64,000 bases of DNA from Lumbricus terrestris (lineage: Eukaryota; Annelida; Clitellata; Crassiclitellata; Lumbricidae). Below, one piece after another: positions 36,116 through 48,468 of the stretch. Both the position numbers and the translations under genes were made by a program. The stretch covers positions 20,415,039 through 20,479,038 of the forward strand of contig OX457037.1 of NCBI GenBank assembly GCA_949752735.1. The letters run 5' to 3'. Within the stretch, counting starts at the first letter, position 1. Every line of letters starts with the position of its first letter. The notes beneath the pieces were generated by a model, which worked only from the letters and a program-made list of their open reading frames with translations, had not been told where the DNA came from and did not search any database.

Positions 36116-36181
36116 CATTCAGGTGCTAGACCTCTATATATATAAATTATTTATATATAGGGGCCTAGCACCTGAATGACT
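36116..36181. repeat. hairpin (66 bp)
   Basis: GTCATTCAGGTGCTAG pairs with CTAGCACCTGAATGAC around a TA-rich centre. Probably a miniature element in an intron of gene A. Confidence 0.8.
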
Positions 36182-36423
36182 TGTCTAACTATTTTCCTGG
36201 CTTTAACTGTATTATATCATCAAACCTTGACATTCGTCCACTTCCAAACTACTCTTAATTTAGTTTTATTTCATTCTATCCATTTCTACAGCGTCCCTTC
36301 AACCTTTATACTCATAGGCCTAATCATAGATCTAACAGGAATAAAGTAACAGCCAGTCGGGCTTTAGAACTCGACTTTTTAAACAGCCAACGCCAACTAA
36401 ACGGTTTTCACATTCATATTTAC

Positions 36424-36786
36424 CCTCTAGGTGGATTTTTGGAAAGGTGCAGATAATTTCTTTGTTAAAATCAGCAGTCCACGTTGAGTTCCGGAACAGC
36501 GACGTGTCTGCGTCATGTCTTTCACTTGGAGGAAATTTAAGACGGCAACTATAAGCGAGGGTAAGCGCTTCAGCAGTGACGTTGACGGTACTGCAGATCT
36601 TGGTGCCAACACGTGGTTGCTTGCCGCATTGTGACGTGTCTCCTATGAGTTCACTTTCGTCGAATTCATTGCGGAAGATCAAAGATACGTTCCAGTATCC
36701 GTTGATTATGACGCTGCAGGTGAGGATGAGTGAATCACCTTTTTTCGGATTTTGAGGTCTCGAAGTGAAACGACACTTGTGTTTCT
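36424..36786 (-). CDS. Gene A: Ig-like exon with six cysteines
   Basis: 363 bp, phase 1-1, from TATATATTCTACAG to GTAAAT. Encodes EKHKCRFTSRPQNPKKGDSL, then ILTCSVIINGYWNVSLIFRN, later TLAYSCRLKFPPSE and IICTFPKIHLEG. LTCSV and a W about nine residues later suggest a B-C strand pair; YSC is F-like. Two further cysteines (SQCGK, KICST) form an extra pair. It lacks the CX4C start of the later exons. A LINE is inserted about 50 bp upstream of its acceptor. Confidence 0.75.
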
Positions 36787-36834
36787 CTGTAGAATATATA
36801 AATTGAAGTGCTGTATAATATGCCAAACAAATTT

Positions 36835-37925
36835 TTCGAGGGGAACGACCTCTGTTGTCATATTAAGCCCCCGTCAAATCTGGATCCATCCATCTGTAGA
36901 ATATCGTTTACATATTCCACGCAACTCTTCATCTCTTACCTTCACCTCTGATGCTCCGGTCCGCAATCTTGGTGTAACGTTTGATTCACACCTCTCCTTC
37001 TCTAACCACATCTCTAATCTATCGCGCTCCTGCTTCATGCACATCCGGGACCTCCGACGCATCCGACCCATGCTTGATTTCAAAACTGCTTCCACCATTG
37101 CTACGTCCATCGTCCACTCAAAGCTTGACTATTGCAATTCCCTGTTCTTAAACCTTGATTCCACACAACTTAAGCGCCTCCAACTCATACAAAATTCTCT
37201 TGCTAGAGCCGTCACCAGAACACCCAGACATCATCACATCACCCCCATCCTCAAGTCTCTTCACTGGTTGAAAATCCCAGAGCGAATTCACTACAAAGTT
37301 CTCTCCTTAACATACAACTCCTTACAATGCTCCCAGCCCAGATAACTTCGCGAACTGTTCACCATCCAGCCTACCCGTTCTACCCGATCATCCGCCTGCC
37401 TTACACTCTCTAGACCGCCGGTCACAAGTCATCTCAAGTTCTCCAACCGAGCCATATCCAACTCAGCACCACGCCTTTGGAATGATCTGCCTGCTGAGTT
37501 CCGATCCTTTTCAGTTCCTACTCCACACCATCACCTTCCTCAGGCTCCTCTATCCATCACACCTCGGGCCTTTCACTCGAAACTAAAGACACTCCTGTTC
37601 AAGAACTCTTATCCTGTTTCACCTGATCCCCCACCCTCCAATTCCCGGCTCAGACGACACCCACCTTAGTAGCTGTTCCACACCTCTGATCATACGGTAC
37701 CTCGACCCGGACCACCATGGACTACTCTTACGGACAACCCTTTTGACTCAACGCATTTGATCCTGATCCTATGGCAACTCGACCCGGACCACCACGGACT
37801 ACTCTCACGGACAACCCTCCTAACTCAACGCAGCGCTCGTGAATAAGCCGGTGCCCCGCGCTTGGCTTTCCAGTGGCGCTTTAGAAATAAGGAGATTACG
37901 ATTACGATTACGATTACGATAGAGA
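36835..37925 (+). mobile_element. LINE (L2/CR1-like) 3' half, decayed
   Basis: The plus strand reads NLGVTFDSHLSFSNHI, DYCNSLFLNL, RLQLIQNSLARAVT, ILKSLHWLKIPERIHYK, the RT thumb region of L2/CR1-type LINEs, then after a stop ISNSAPRLWNDLPAEFR and FHSKLKTLLFKNSYP. It ends in a 3' region with TTTAGAAATAAGGAG and a (GATTAC)n tail at 37890-37920. It runs opposite to gene A, in its intron. Confidence 0.9.
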
Positions 37926-38654
37926 TTAAAATGATATTTTATTCGATTTTTACTAACTTATTGTAAATTTTGTTTAGCTTAATTTAACTTTCGAAATCTT
38001 TATTCGTTTCGGCATTCTCTGCTATTTAATGTAGCCTAACGCACGTTTTATTGAACCGGTTCGAAATCACAGAGAAGCACATATTATCACTCAGTCGTGA
38101 TCATAATCTAGAAACTTTTAAAGTAGGCCTACTATGTAAACCCAGGACAACAAGTTATTCACGTGCACTGGTGGTTTGTTCGTAGGCTACATAGCATAGA
38201 GATGCCTAAGTTCGGTTGCCAGGTGACCAAAGAGAAGATGTGGCAGAAGAAGTTCTAGGCGATATTCCGTCTGCGACAAGAAAGATTGGAAGGCAGAGAA
38301 CGACTGGGTCTAGGAAGAAATTATAATTGTAATTGCCACCGAATAATGATTAGCCTACATGATAATTATAGATTAGCAGATAATAAGTCTAACAGGAGTA
38401 GAATTTAACCGTATGACAGCCTACAAGACGCACATCTACGCTACACACTACCAGGGAGAGGAAGGTTGATTCGACTTCTTGGGGTTTGCATGTATGGAAT
38501 TCGAGTCCATCTGAACTTCAGGTTGGTAAAAAATCATTCAACCACCTCCCCATTATTTTGTGACATTGCAACAACTGGTTGATACCAGACGAAGCAAAAT
38601 AATATATCTCAAAACAAACAACAAAGCAGGCCACTTCATGTAGAATAGTCTCAC
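37926..38654. other. intron of gene A
   Basis: No further exon seen. 38210-38320 (GCAGAAGAAGTTCTAGGCGA and GGCAGAGAACGACTGGGTC) looks like another LINE scrap. Confidence 0.4.
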
Positions 38655-39059
38655 CAAATATCATGAGTGTTATTGCCACGTCAAACGGGTGAACATCGGT
38701 CCGAACACCGTCATCTTTAATCTTTTCTTCAACTAACACTCGAAACACGTCGGCGTAAGCAAGACGAACTTTCAGAACCTTCACCAATCGAATGATTTCA
38801 TCATACTTGAAAACATCATGCCACGTTGTGTTGTATGTCTTGCGGAACTTCTTGAAGTACAGCGAATTGGCAACACTGACTTTGTCACCTAGATGCGGTA
38901 GTTCGCCTCCCAGTGCTAGACTGAACCATCGTATGGTGAGCGGCGCCGGTGTAATAGGTGACAGAATGTGTGCATGCTTCCCAACCTCTACCGCATAGTT
39001 GACCAATTCAATTTGATGATGCTCCAGCCAGTGGGGGTAGTCTTCTACGCGAAACGTAT
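38655..39059 (-). CDS. Gene A: V-set-like exon without the canonical cysteines
   Basis: 405 bp, phase 1-1, from AAATTCCGTCTACAG to GTGAGA, about 135 residues with not one cysteine. Order of features: HQIELVNYAVEVGKHAHIL, then IRWFSLALGG (the C-strand W), FKKFRKTYNTTW, DEIIRLVKVLKVRL, YADVFRVLVEE (an F-strand-like [DxG/V]xF block), and FDVAITLMIFG as a closing G strand. Length and order fit a V-set domain whose disulphide has been lost. It is the outermost domain of the predicted protein. Confidence 0.7.
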
Positions 39060-39636
39060 CTGTAGACGGAATTTTAAAAGAGACAGTGTGAAACATGGTT
39101 AAAAGTTTCAAATATTAAAAGAAATCCTGACCACTCGCGTATAACCTAAATAGAGCAGTTTGACAATGCTAAGATCACCTAAGCATTTTTAATAGATCAA
39201 ACACCACAAAAGTCTACAGCCATGTAAATTCCAGATGATCATGACCTAGGCTATCTGTAATTGCATAATTATTTTTTTTAAATCATCCTATTCAGCCTTT
39301 AATTTGCACAAAGCTACTAAATCGAATACTTATGACTAACTGATAAGCAACATAAACAATAGGCTAACATGCTTAACCATTTTGCAATTCTTGCCGTAAG
39401 CTACTTGAGCTAATAGCGTTCCACAATTAGCCTATTATGGCAGAAAACCAGAATTTACGCAAACCCGGCTTATTTCTGATAGTAGTCTTAAAAGAAATCC
39501 AAAATTCGACTTGCTCAAGGCTATAGCGACAGAACAATACTAAGCATAATTTTTTATAGGAAAAATAATTGCAGGCTCAGTCATACGATCTTTGATGATC
39601 AAGTTATTCACTTTGCGTCATGAAAAGTTACGTTAC

Positions 39637-39666
39637 CTGAGTCATTTGTGTTAGAATCCGAATAAC
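39637..39666 (-). CDS. Gene A: 30-bp exon (GYSDSNTNDS)
   Basis: GTTATTCGGATTCTAACACA plus ten bases, between GATATTTTGCCAG and GTAACG, phase 1-1. Polar spacer after the signal peptide. It is the same class of tiny exon as in gene B. Confidence 0.5.
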
Positions 39667-41041
39667 CTGGCAAAATATCACCATAAACGTATTTAAGCAA
39701 GTAAGTACGTAGCTCAATAATTTATTTGCAACTGGCAAGCACAAACAAAATTCAATAAACAGAAAAGTCTGATGTTGACGGGCTCAGGATTTGGATCAAT
39801 CATTTCGGATAGACCTACATAGGTCAATTTGTAAAGTTCACATTTAGCGCAATAATTTTAGTTGTCATAATTAGGCTATTGCACCTATTTTACAATAAGC
39901 TCGCGTAAACATATCAAATAGGCTACTGGTATGTGCTTCATAATACAAAAATCTAGTCTAAAGTCGTCTTTACACTACATAACATTAACATCAATATTAA
40001 TTTTGGAGCAATAATAATAATAGTAACACCCGAGATAAATATGACCCCTCGGGTTCTTAGAAATTATTCGAAGATTAACTGAAATTCTGGAACTGAAGTC
40101 CACAAACACTTAATTATTATTGTTATCATAATAATTGTTATTACCTTTATTATATATTTTATTACGCCCTACTATCACTATAACAGACTTTTTAACGCGC
40201 ACAAGGCCTCAAACCAAGGAAATCTGAGGTTGTGTGAAGAGCAGTTGGATAAACATACATTCGAAAGCCAGTGAGATAGGCCTATAGGCCTAGTGAGGCG
40301 TATATTTAAAACAAACAGGCAGAGCTCTAGCACGAGCTGGTCCCATTCATAATGGAATGCTCGAGAGCCCATGGGAATGGTACACGGATCTAGGATTAAT
40401 CAGTAGGCCTACCCATAATTATCGAAATTCGAAAACTGCGTCGAGGAATGTAAGGAGATGGTATAGTGATTGAAAGCAGGCTGCAGGAGTGCACGCTCTG
40501 ATGGTTTTACTGGCCACACATTTAAGAGCTTTCAATCTAATTCTGAATTATTCTACAGGAAGCCAATGACGCAGGTCGATGAGTTGCAGATAGATTGATA
40601 GAATAAATAAATGCGCAACTTCTAAACTGTTTCTAGATTCTTAAGTCATGCGATTAGGCCTATGCTCTATTAACTCGGTACCAGGTACTTAGACAATAAG
40701 CAATACGATCCGAACTATTGTCTACTTCCAGACTGCAACAGCTACTCTACTCTGAAGAATTTCTGCTTCGTGATTCCCCGACTCATTTATTGCTCTTAGA
40801 ATAACTTTTGGTCCTCAACAACGGGACAGACATATTTACTGGCCGGCGCAACACCGTGCATTTGTGGCCATACGGAATCATGGATATAAACTTAATTGGT
40901 AACATTTTGTTTTCAGCTTCATGCAGACTTAATAATTGTAGGCCTATAGGCTACCGGCAGCATTGAAACTGAAACGTAGCGAAACAACCGCTTCTAATCC
41001 ATACATACAGACCTAGTAAATAAAGAAATTTCACTTCTTAC

Positions 41042-41105
41042 CCAGAGGCAACCGTGAAAGATACTGTAGCTCCGCGAATAGAAAGGCTGCATAAAATGTC
41101 TGCAT
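41042..41105 (-). CDS. Gene A: possible first coding exon, signal peptide
   Basis: ATG at 41105 gives MQTFYAAFLFAELQYLSRL then PLG, ending in phase 1 at CTGG|GTAAGA, which joins in frame to 39666. The hydrophobic core is short and interrupted by E and Q, so it is a modest signal peptide. A second reading treats it as an internal 45-bp exon after TTTTATGCAG (phase 1-1), in which case the true start lies further upstream, beyond the microexon at 41684. Confidence 0.45.
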
Positions 41106-41683
41106 TACGGGCTAAATCTAGGCCTAGGAGGTCTACGAGTTATGCCAGCAGTCAGCAGGCCTCTAACATAATTTAATACAAGTCTCCAGATTTGAGTTTG
41201 ATCATTATTCCTTATTCCTTAATAACCTAATAAAAATACGCGTATGCGAAATAGCTAATAATAGGGCCTATACTGTATTGATTCTACTTATGATTAAAGT
41301 TTAAATGAACACGGAACGGCGGCCATGCTGTGGAAAATCGACCACTTTACGTACTTCATTAATGATTAGCCTACTCTATAATTAATTAGTTAACAAGACG
41401 TCATAATCGTCACTTTGGTAAAATATCGTCTAGAGAGAGAGAGCAAGTGAGTAAGTAAAATTAAGTGAGGGCTGCATTGTAAATATAGGCCTGCTCGCTT
41501 TGATGAGAAACTATATTCATTGCAACCTCTTGACTCGCCATGCAACATATGAAGGCAGAGGGTAAGATTTAACTAGCATATAATTTTAATGACGTCATAA
41601 AGGCTGGCATTAAAAGTTTGAAATAAAAATGTATGCAACGCATATTATAATAGCCTACGACTGGCATAATAATAATATCTCAC

Positions 41684-41701
41684 CTGCGTACTTGGTTTCA
41701 C
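41684..41701 (-). CDS. candidate 18-bp microexon (GETKYA)
   Basis: GTGAAACCAAGTACGCAG lies between AATATGTACAG and GTGAGATATT, phase 1-1. Splice sites are fair. It lies upstream of the proposed gene A start, so if real, gene A starts further up or has alternative 5' exons. Confidence 0.3.
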
Positions 41702-43167
41702 CTGTACATATTAAATGAAGGTCTGGAAAGTTGTAAAATGACCAACTCAGACAGGCTTAATTAAATATAAACAATAGGCAGGGCCGTTTTAAGGAGTTTT
41801 GGGTAGGGTGGAGTGAAAAACACGAATATTAGAAATCGAAATTCCGATAGCAATAAAAAGTTGTCTTATGGTATGGGGTCAAGATATATCCAAAAAGTTT
41901 TGAAAAATACTAATGTCTTCCTTTGCCCCCAGTGGGCCAAAGTTTCGAAAAATTGATTTTTTTTGAGAAAATTGCAGGTTTTCTTATGAAATATTTCTAG
42001 TGTAAAATAATTAACCACGAAGCAATACATCGTTGGAAAGAGCTCTTTAAACTGAGTAAAATCATATCTTAATTTCAAGAATATTCGCATATTTGTAGGA
42101 GATATTAACTTTTTAAGATATCCCACGTTCACGACATGTCGCTATGCCTGAAAATGGTAAAACACTAATAACTTTTTATGCTTTGCGATATTTCAACATG
42201 TAATATGTCATTCTATTCAGTTTATGACAGTCTATCTGATGGTGCATTTAAACTTATAAGAATCTCCCATTAAGAATTTCAAAGCTCATGAAACCCTACA
42301 AAAAAGAGGAAAACTAAAGGAAATGTCCACAGAAATTGCAAAACTTTGAAAAAAGTGTAGATAATTTTTTTACATTGCAGCCTGCAAATGCACCACTAAC
42401 AAATGCAAATGTACCAAAGCCAGAAAGGTTCCAAGAGAGGAACAAGAGTTCTACATGATCAACAGACAATTAGAGTTACGACGATAAGCCGTCAGGATAA
42501 GATTATATCAACTTCACTAAAGAAGTGGCATGATAGAAAGAGAAAGGAGACCATGCGCCTATAATATGTCATAAACGTCTAGATTTCGTCAACGAACAAG
42601 CATTAGCAGACAGCAATGTTAAAAATAATGAAACGGACAGTGAACTAAATCCAGTTTAGAGTGTAAAATCTTGCCAGAAGATGAAACCATGGATGTGTCA
42701 GAAAAGTCAAGACCTATAGTATAGGCCTACCTCACAAAATTAATGAAACTGAGTAAATGAGAAAGAGATTGTCGAAGCTGTCACGACTCTGTGACCGATA
42801 TGGAACATCGGATATAGCAGGTGCGGTTATTCCAAATGCTGTACTAGAAGACCTTGGTATTCCAACGAGTGCCTTTTTTCTAATTTCAGTGTTCTATCTT
42901 TGCGACCATCAAAGTACAATGTTTCAGTTGAATCCCTTATTTCAACTTCCTGCATTGCATTCTGTCTAGTGATTCTTTCACACGTCGAAGCTCATAGCGA
43001 TTGATCACATGTTTTGATTCGATGTGTGAAAGAATACCAAGGTCTTCTAGTACAGCATTTGGAATAACCGCATCTGCACTATCCAATGTTTCATATCGGT
43101 CACAGAGTCCTGAAAGCTTTGACAATCTCTTTCTCATTTGCTTAGTTTAATTAATCTTGTGAAGTAG

Positions 43168-43415
43168 GCCTATACCCGTTAGAGTAATGGATAACACCCT
43201 GGCCAAGAGTGCGAGAGGAAACGAATTCGAGCCCCCGATGGGACGACAGCTTTGTATTTTAACTATTAGCGCCGATTATTGCAAGCTGTCTGTTAAGTCA
43301 GTATAGTTAAGATTTGTGTATTCTGTAATCTGAGTTCCTGTAAATTTTATTTTTTCAACTGCATATAAAGTGTACACTGTTACGTTCTGTCAACCGGATG
43401 GTTGATTAAACGAAA
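43168..43415 (+). mobile_element. tRNA-derived SINE
   Basis: CCGTTAGAGTAATGGATAAC (A box), GAATTCGAGCCCC (B box), the shared GACAGCTTTGTA body, running into the (ATT)n tail. Same family as 22170. Confidence 0.8.
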
Positions 43416-43507
<92 letters not shown>

Positions 43508-43510
43508 TAT

Positions 43511-43550
<40 letters not shown>

Positions 43551-43585
43551 ACTACTACTTCTACTACTACTACTGCTACTACTAA
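43416..43585. repeat. (ATT)n / (TAC)n / (TGC)n microsatellite
   Basis: About 30 ATT units, then TAC and TGC triplets. Long poly-Leu and poly-Ile frames here are artefacts. Confidence 0.95.
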
Positions 43586-46063
43586 TATTATACGTCTTGA
43601 CTTTTCAGACAAATCCTTGGATTCATCTGATTTTACAGTCTATACTTTTACTTCACTGTCCGTTTAATTATTTTTAACACTGCTGTCTGCTAATGCTTGT
43701 TCGTTGACGAAATCTAGACGTTTATGACATATTATAGGCGCATGGTCTCCTTTCTCTTTCTATCATGCCACTTCTTTAGTGAAGTTGATATAATCTTATC
43801 CTGACGGCTAATCGTCGTAACTCTAATTGTCTGTTAATCATGTAGGACTCTTGTTCCTCTCTTGGAACCTTTCTGGCTTTGGTACATTTGCATTTGTTAG
43901 TGGTGCATTTGCAGGCTGCAATGTAAAAAAATTATCTACACTTTTTTCAAAGTTTTGCAATTTCTGTGGACATTTCCTTTAGTTTTCCTCTTTTTTGTAG
44001 GGTTTCATGAGCTTTGAAATTCTTAATGGGAGATTCTTATAAGTTTAAATGCACCGTCAGATAGACTGTCATAAACTGAATAGAATGACATATTACAAGT
44101 TGAAATATCGCAAAGGATAAAAAAGTTATTAGTGTTTTACCATTTTCAGGCATAGCGACATGTCGCGAACGCGGGGTATCTTAAAAAGTTAATATCTCCT
44201 ACAAATATGCGAATATTCTTGAAATTAAGATATGATTTTACTCAGTTTAAAGAGCTCTTCCCAACGATGTATTGCTTCGTGGTTAATTATTTTACACTAG
44301 AAATATTTCATAAGAAAACCTGCAATTTTCTCAAAAAAATTCAATTTTTCGAAACTTTGGCCCTCTGGGGGCAAAGGAAGACATTAATATTTTTCAAAAC
44401 TTTTTGGATATATCTTGACCCCATACCATAAGACAACTTTTTATTGCTATCGGAATTTCGATTTCTAATATTCGTGTTTTTCACTCCACCCTAGTTTTGG
44501 GGTCCTAGGCACAAACCCTAGCCCTAAAAGTAGGTCTAGCCATGAGTCCAATCTACATGTAGACCCTTTAAAGCTGCTGTGAAATCAAGGTTTCTGGGAA
44601 CTGAGAACGGGTATTTGCCGGTCGATTGCTGAGACGTGTAGCGCCGAGAGGGAAAGTATGGGGAGGAAATTTCCCCTCCCCACCAGAAATTTTTGAATTT
44701 TCACATTGCAATGACTGCGCATTTTTAGCTGCATCCTAGCAAAATTGATCAACTATTGCAGTGCTAACATGAGTAGGCCTAGCCTAAGACTTCAATAAAT
44801 ATTCTTACCATAATTATAATTTCATTATCAATTTCCACATTGTAATGGCAGCATTGCATTTTGTAAGCCGAGATCTTAACAAAAGTTACTCTATTATTTC
44901 AGTGCTTATAACAAAAGAGTGATTGGAAATTTCAACAAGTATAATTATTATTACAATAAGAATTTCTCTACGTATCAAGTTCAGCAGCTCAGTTCTGCTG
45001 CTTCTGGACCATTACACTATAATGAATAAATGCAGACAGGTTTGTAATTGCGTAAGCCATTATTTCTTTCACATGAATAATTATTAGCTTAGGCCTATTC
45101 CCGTTGCTGAAAAAGGTCATGCGCATTGCTGACCCAGGACACATTAAATTTTATCTGAATCGTTACAGATGTTGCACAAACCAAGGAAGAACTTCCAAAA
45201 TCGGGACGCCGTGTATAGTAGCCACAGATAGCCTACAGTTTAGCCTACTAAGTGTTCAAAGGACAAAACATTTGGAAAATTTGGCAGTTTGACATTTGAA
45301 AGGTAGCATGGAAAGACGCCAATTAGTCGTGCAAAAATAGTCATGTACAAATATTAACAGTAAACTATACTCATTGTAGCCTAATATGATGTTATCATAT
45401 ATTTTATTAGTCGATTTTATCATCATAATCATATATTACTAGAGTTCGTGTAATGCAATAATGTAAACACTAATTAAAACTATTATTATGTGGTCAAATG
45501 TTTTGGATACCGGGTAGTCATTATTTTCTGGGTGAAGTTCCCCCAACCCGAGAGATGCCTGAACCGTTGAACGTAACCCTATTCCCGCCTCAATCTCTCA
45601 GTGTCAGATATACAGAAGTTTAACATAGATCTACGACGTTCTACGTTAAAGTTCGTATAATAATTATGTTGCTAATTTGCAATGCCATGCAGTATTTTGG
45701 GCGTCGCGGGGCCCCCCTGTTGCGCGGGGCCCTAGGCACGTGCCTCGCGTGCCTTGGCCTTAAAACGGCTCTGACAATAGGCTAAACTATTACATGTAGA
45801 CTAAGTTACAACTAGTATTGAGTAGCTTTGTGCCGCAGATTCGACGCCGCTGCATTCAACCTCGGTACGTTCATCGCATTAGTGAGAGATTGATGATGTG
45901 GTTATAAACGCCAGCGGTCTTCATCTGCTATCACGCCGATCAGTGTCATTTTTGTTCCAACATTAATTTCTATTCCTGCTTTACTCTGTCGTCATTATTA
46001 TTTTTTCTTGTTCTATTTTATCTTTATAAATAGACTTCGTTCTTGTTCTAATTCTATTTCCTA

Positions 46064-46460
46064 CTAGCTGGGGTACCCGACGTAGCCCGGGAAATTTAGG
46101 ATTCGACCCGCTCCCGGCCACGATCTAATCACACCACACCCACCCCACTTCACCCCACCACACTCCGACCTTCACCGGTACGCCTCCCGTGAAATTTGAG
46201 TTTTCGGGAAAATTTCCTCCCCCAGGCCCCATCCCAACCTTTCTCACCCCGCCCCCACGCCCTCCACCCCCACCTCCACCCCACCCACAACACCTCCACC
46301 ACCACACTCCGACCTCCGCCGGTACGCCACCCATGAAATTAGGGTTTTCGGGAAAATTTCCTCCCCACCCCACGCCCATTCCACCACCTACCCCTACCCT
46401 TGCCCCACCCAGCCCTGTGGGCCGAGGTGTGTGTTGGCCGGGGGCGAGGTGGCCCGTGTA
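46064..46460 (-). mobile_element. G/T-rich dispersed repeat, copy 3 (inverted)
   Basis: Begins ACTAGCTGGGGTACCCGACG, then CCCGGGAAATTTAGGATTCG, and two internal repeats of CACACTCCGACC..CCGGTACGCC..GTGAAATT. Reverse orientation to 17380. Confidence 0.65.
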
Positions 46461-48459
46461 AACATCTGTGTAGATGTAACGTTTCAAATGAATAAGACTT
46501 AGTTAAAATATGCATGGCAACGTGCGGTCACGTTGGTGCTCCGTTTCTTTATAAATAATCTGATTATACCAAGCATTTATTTTTAGACGAAAAATATATT
46601 TGAGGCTCCTCTTTGTATATACTCCTTGGCTGAAGGCATGTATCTTTTCCCAGGGCTGTACGACAGCGTATGAATTTCATGCTAAGCTTGGCGAAAAATT
46701 ACGTTAAAATGACGTCAACGGCAACAGGCCGTTACTGAAAATTGCTGCGATAGCGCATGCATTAAGACAGCGACATTTAAAATGTGTATTTTTTTCGAGA
46801 TTTAGAGTGAATAAAAAGCTGAAAATAGATTAGGCTACTTGGATAGTTTGGGTGAACGTTTATCTTTAAGCAATGTTTCAGGTCAGTAGCTGCAAAACTG
46901 TGGGCGTGCATTAGGGCCAAATAAAGGATGACACAAAAGTTCGTTCACCGTTTTCAAAATGCGCTATCTCAGTAACGGCTGTATATTTCTTTATAATATT
47001 TTCTCAGTGTATACATCAGTCAAATGAAAGATACTGGTGCAAATTTGATTATGATCCGGTCTGTTTTCGCCATTATTTATAAGAAAATGTAAAGACGACC
47101 GGTTTTTGCGGAAAAAAGTGTCCCCTTTCATCGTTTTAAATTTGTCATCTCCTGATTTCAGTGCTCACAGACGTGGTTTTAGAATTTGGACTTTCTTAAA
47201 TGTCCCGTCTCCATTGTTTAGCCTATGCATTTTGTGAATGTTCACATTGTAATAACTGTTTTTAAGATGTCATCTTAATACAATTGCTCACTGTAACTTA
47301 GCACTTTAAGCTGTCATCTTCAGAAAATTGTTCATGATTTCAGTGCTGAGAAGCATGGTTTAAGACTTCAATAAATATTCCCTACCCATTCTTTTTTAGA
47401 AGTAAAATTAAATTTAGATTTGAAAATCAAAATGGCAAAAATTAAATTAGCTGTCTCAGTCTAAGAAATGAATCACAGCAAAAGTAGTTCCTATATTTTA
47501 AGTTACTTATTGTGTTGTAGATAAGCCTAGCGTTGAAATCGCAATTAGGCCACATATTTTGCAAATTTCTTAAGAGGTCTAGCGACCCCTCGCAAATCGT
47601 CAGGCGACCCTCGTGGGGGTCGCGACCCACAGGTTGAGAACCGCTGCTCTAAGTAATAGCTGCTGTGCTGCCGCACAGCTATGAGCGTTCTGCAAAGTTC
47701 GTGTACCTGGCATATGTGCCAAACTGAGTCTTTCAAAATATCTGCTTGTATGCAGAAAAAATAAGTAGCACTTTCAGATCGCCAGCATTCAAAATGAAAA
47801 GGTTTAGATATCTTCTGCGTATTGCAGAGGAAAAATGCTGCTCAAGGGAATCATTCGCGCTCCCTGTGCACAACAGCTATCTCCGATGCAATGAAATGCT
47901 TAAGTTTCGCGCTACAACACAAAGTCCTGTGCAGCTTATGGTGTGCAGAGGTGCCAGTATAGAATTTAGTGGCGCTTGGTAAGGTATAGTTACAAATAGC
48001 TGCAAACCAGCTCTCGCTGCAGGAATGGGTGAGTGCCTTCTCTCACGCGAAGCTCTAACGAAGCGTCGCCATTATGGAAATAGAGATAAAGTTTACATGT
48101 CGATGCAATGAAGTTGGGCAAAAATACGCGTTGTATTGAAATGCTGCGTGCTTCTGAAATCCAAAGATGCGTGCGTGCTCTCAAAGTCGCATACATGGCA
48201 CTCACAAAATCTTTCTGAGTCTTTTTTCCTCTGTGTTTGTCATACGCATGTTGCTATAAAATTGAAGTTGTGTTGGAATACTGCGTGCAGCTGAAATCAA
48301 AAGATGCATACTCGTCAACAAAGGCGTGCAAATACAGCTCACAAAATCTGACTAAGTCTTTGTCCTCTGTGTTTGACATACGCATGGCGCTATAAAATTG
48401 AAGTTCTGTTGGAATCCTGCGTGCAGCTGAAATCCAAAAATTTCTGTCTGCCGTAAAAG
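46461..48459. other. no gene seen; hAT terminus near 47646
   Basis: At 47580-47648 the plus strand ends GGGTCGCGACCCACAGGTTG then AGAACCGCTG, the complement of a CAGCGGTTCTCAACCTGTGG hAT-type terminus; its partner was not found. Two related stretches at 48190-48260 and 48325-48395 share TCTTTGTCCTCTGTGTTTG and CGCATG.. words. Confidence 0.5.
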
Positions 48460-48468
48460 CTCTACAAT

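Larger units (their letters stand above)
41806..44491. mobile_element. 2.7-kb fold-back element, TA target
   Basis: GGGTGGAGTGAAAAACACG at the left and CGTGTTTTTCACTCCACCC at the right, with TA on both sides. The two arms are inverted copies over more than 1 kb; for example, the same 70-odd residues beginning MRIFLKLRYDFTQFKELF can be read inward from both sides. Near the centre both arms carry a coding-like piece (MRKRLSKLS..LCDRY...VIPNAVLEDLGI), apparently a captured fragment of a longer gene or transposon ORF. A SINE and a trinucleotide repeat are inserted in the right arm. Confidence 0.85.
41779..45773. mobile_element. 4-kb hAT-type element with nested insertions
   Basis: Ends CAGGGCCGTTTTAAGG and CCTTAAAACGGCTCTG are inverted. 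ACAATAGG flanks both sides exactly (41771-41778, 45774-45781). The 8-bp duplication and CAG ends fit hAT. The interior holds the 2.7-kb fold-back (41806-44491) near its left end. No intact transposase was seen. Confidence 0.8.

Noticed and set aside
42757..43137. Host gene exon LCDRY...VLEDLGI
   Set aside because: Present in both arms of the fold-back element in opposite orientation, so it belongs to the element, not to a host gene at this site.
43402..43677. Long poly-Leu and poly-Ile open frames
   Set aside because: Produced by the (ATT)n trinucleotide repeat; no splice sites or start context.
46125..46487. Gly-rich and Pro-rich open frames on both strands
   Set aside because: Shadow readings of the G/T-rich dispersed repeat, also seen at 17380.
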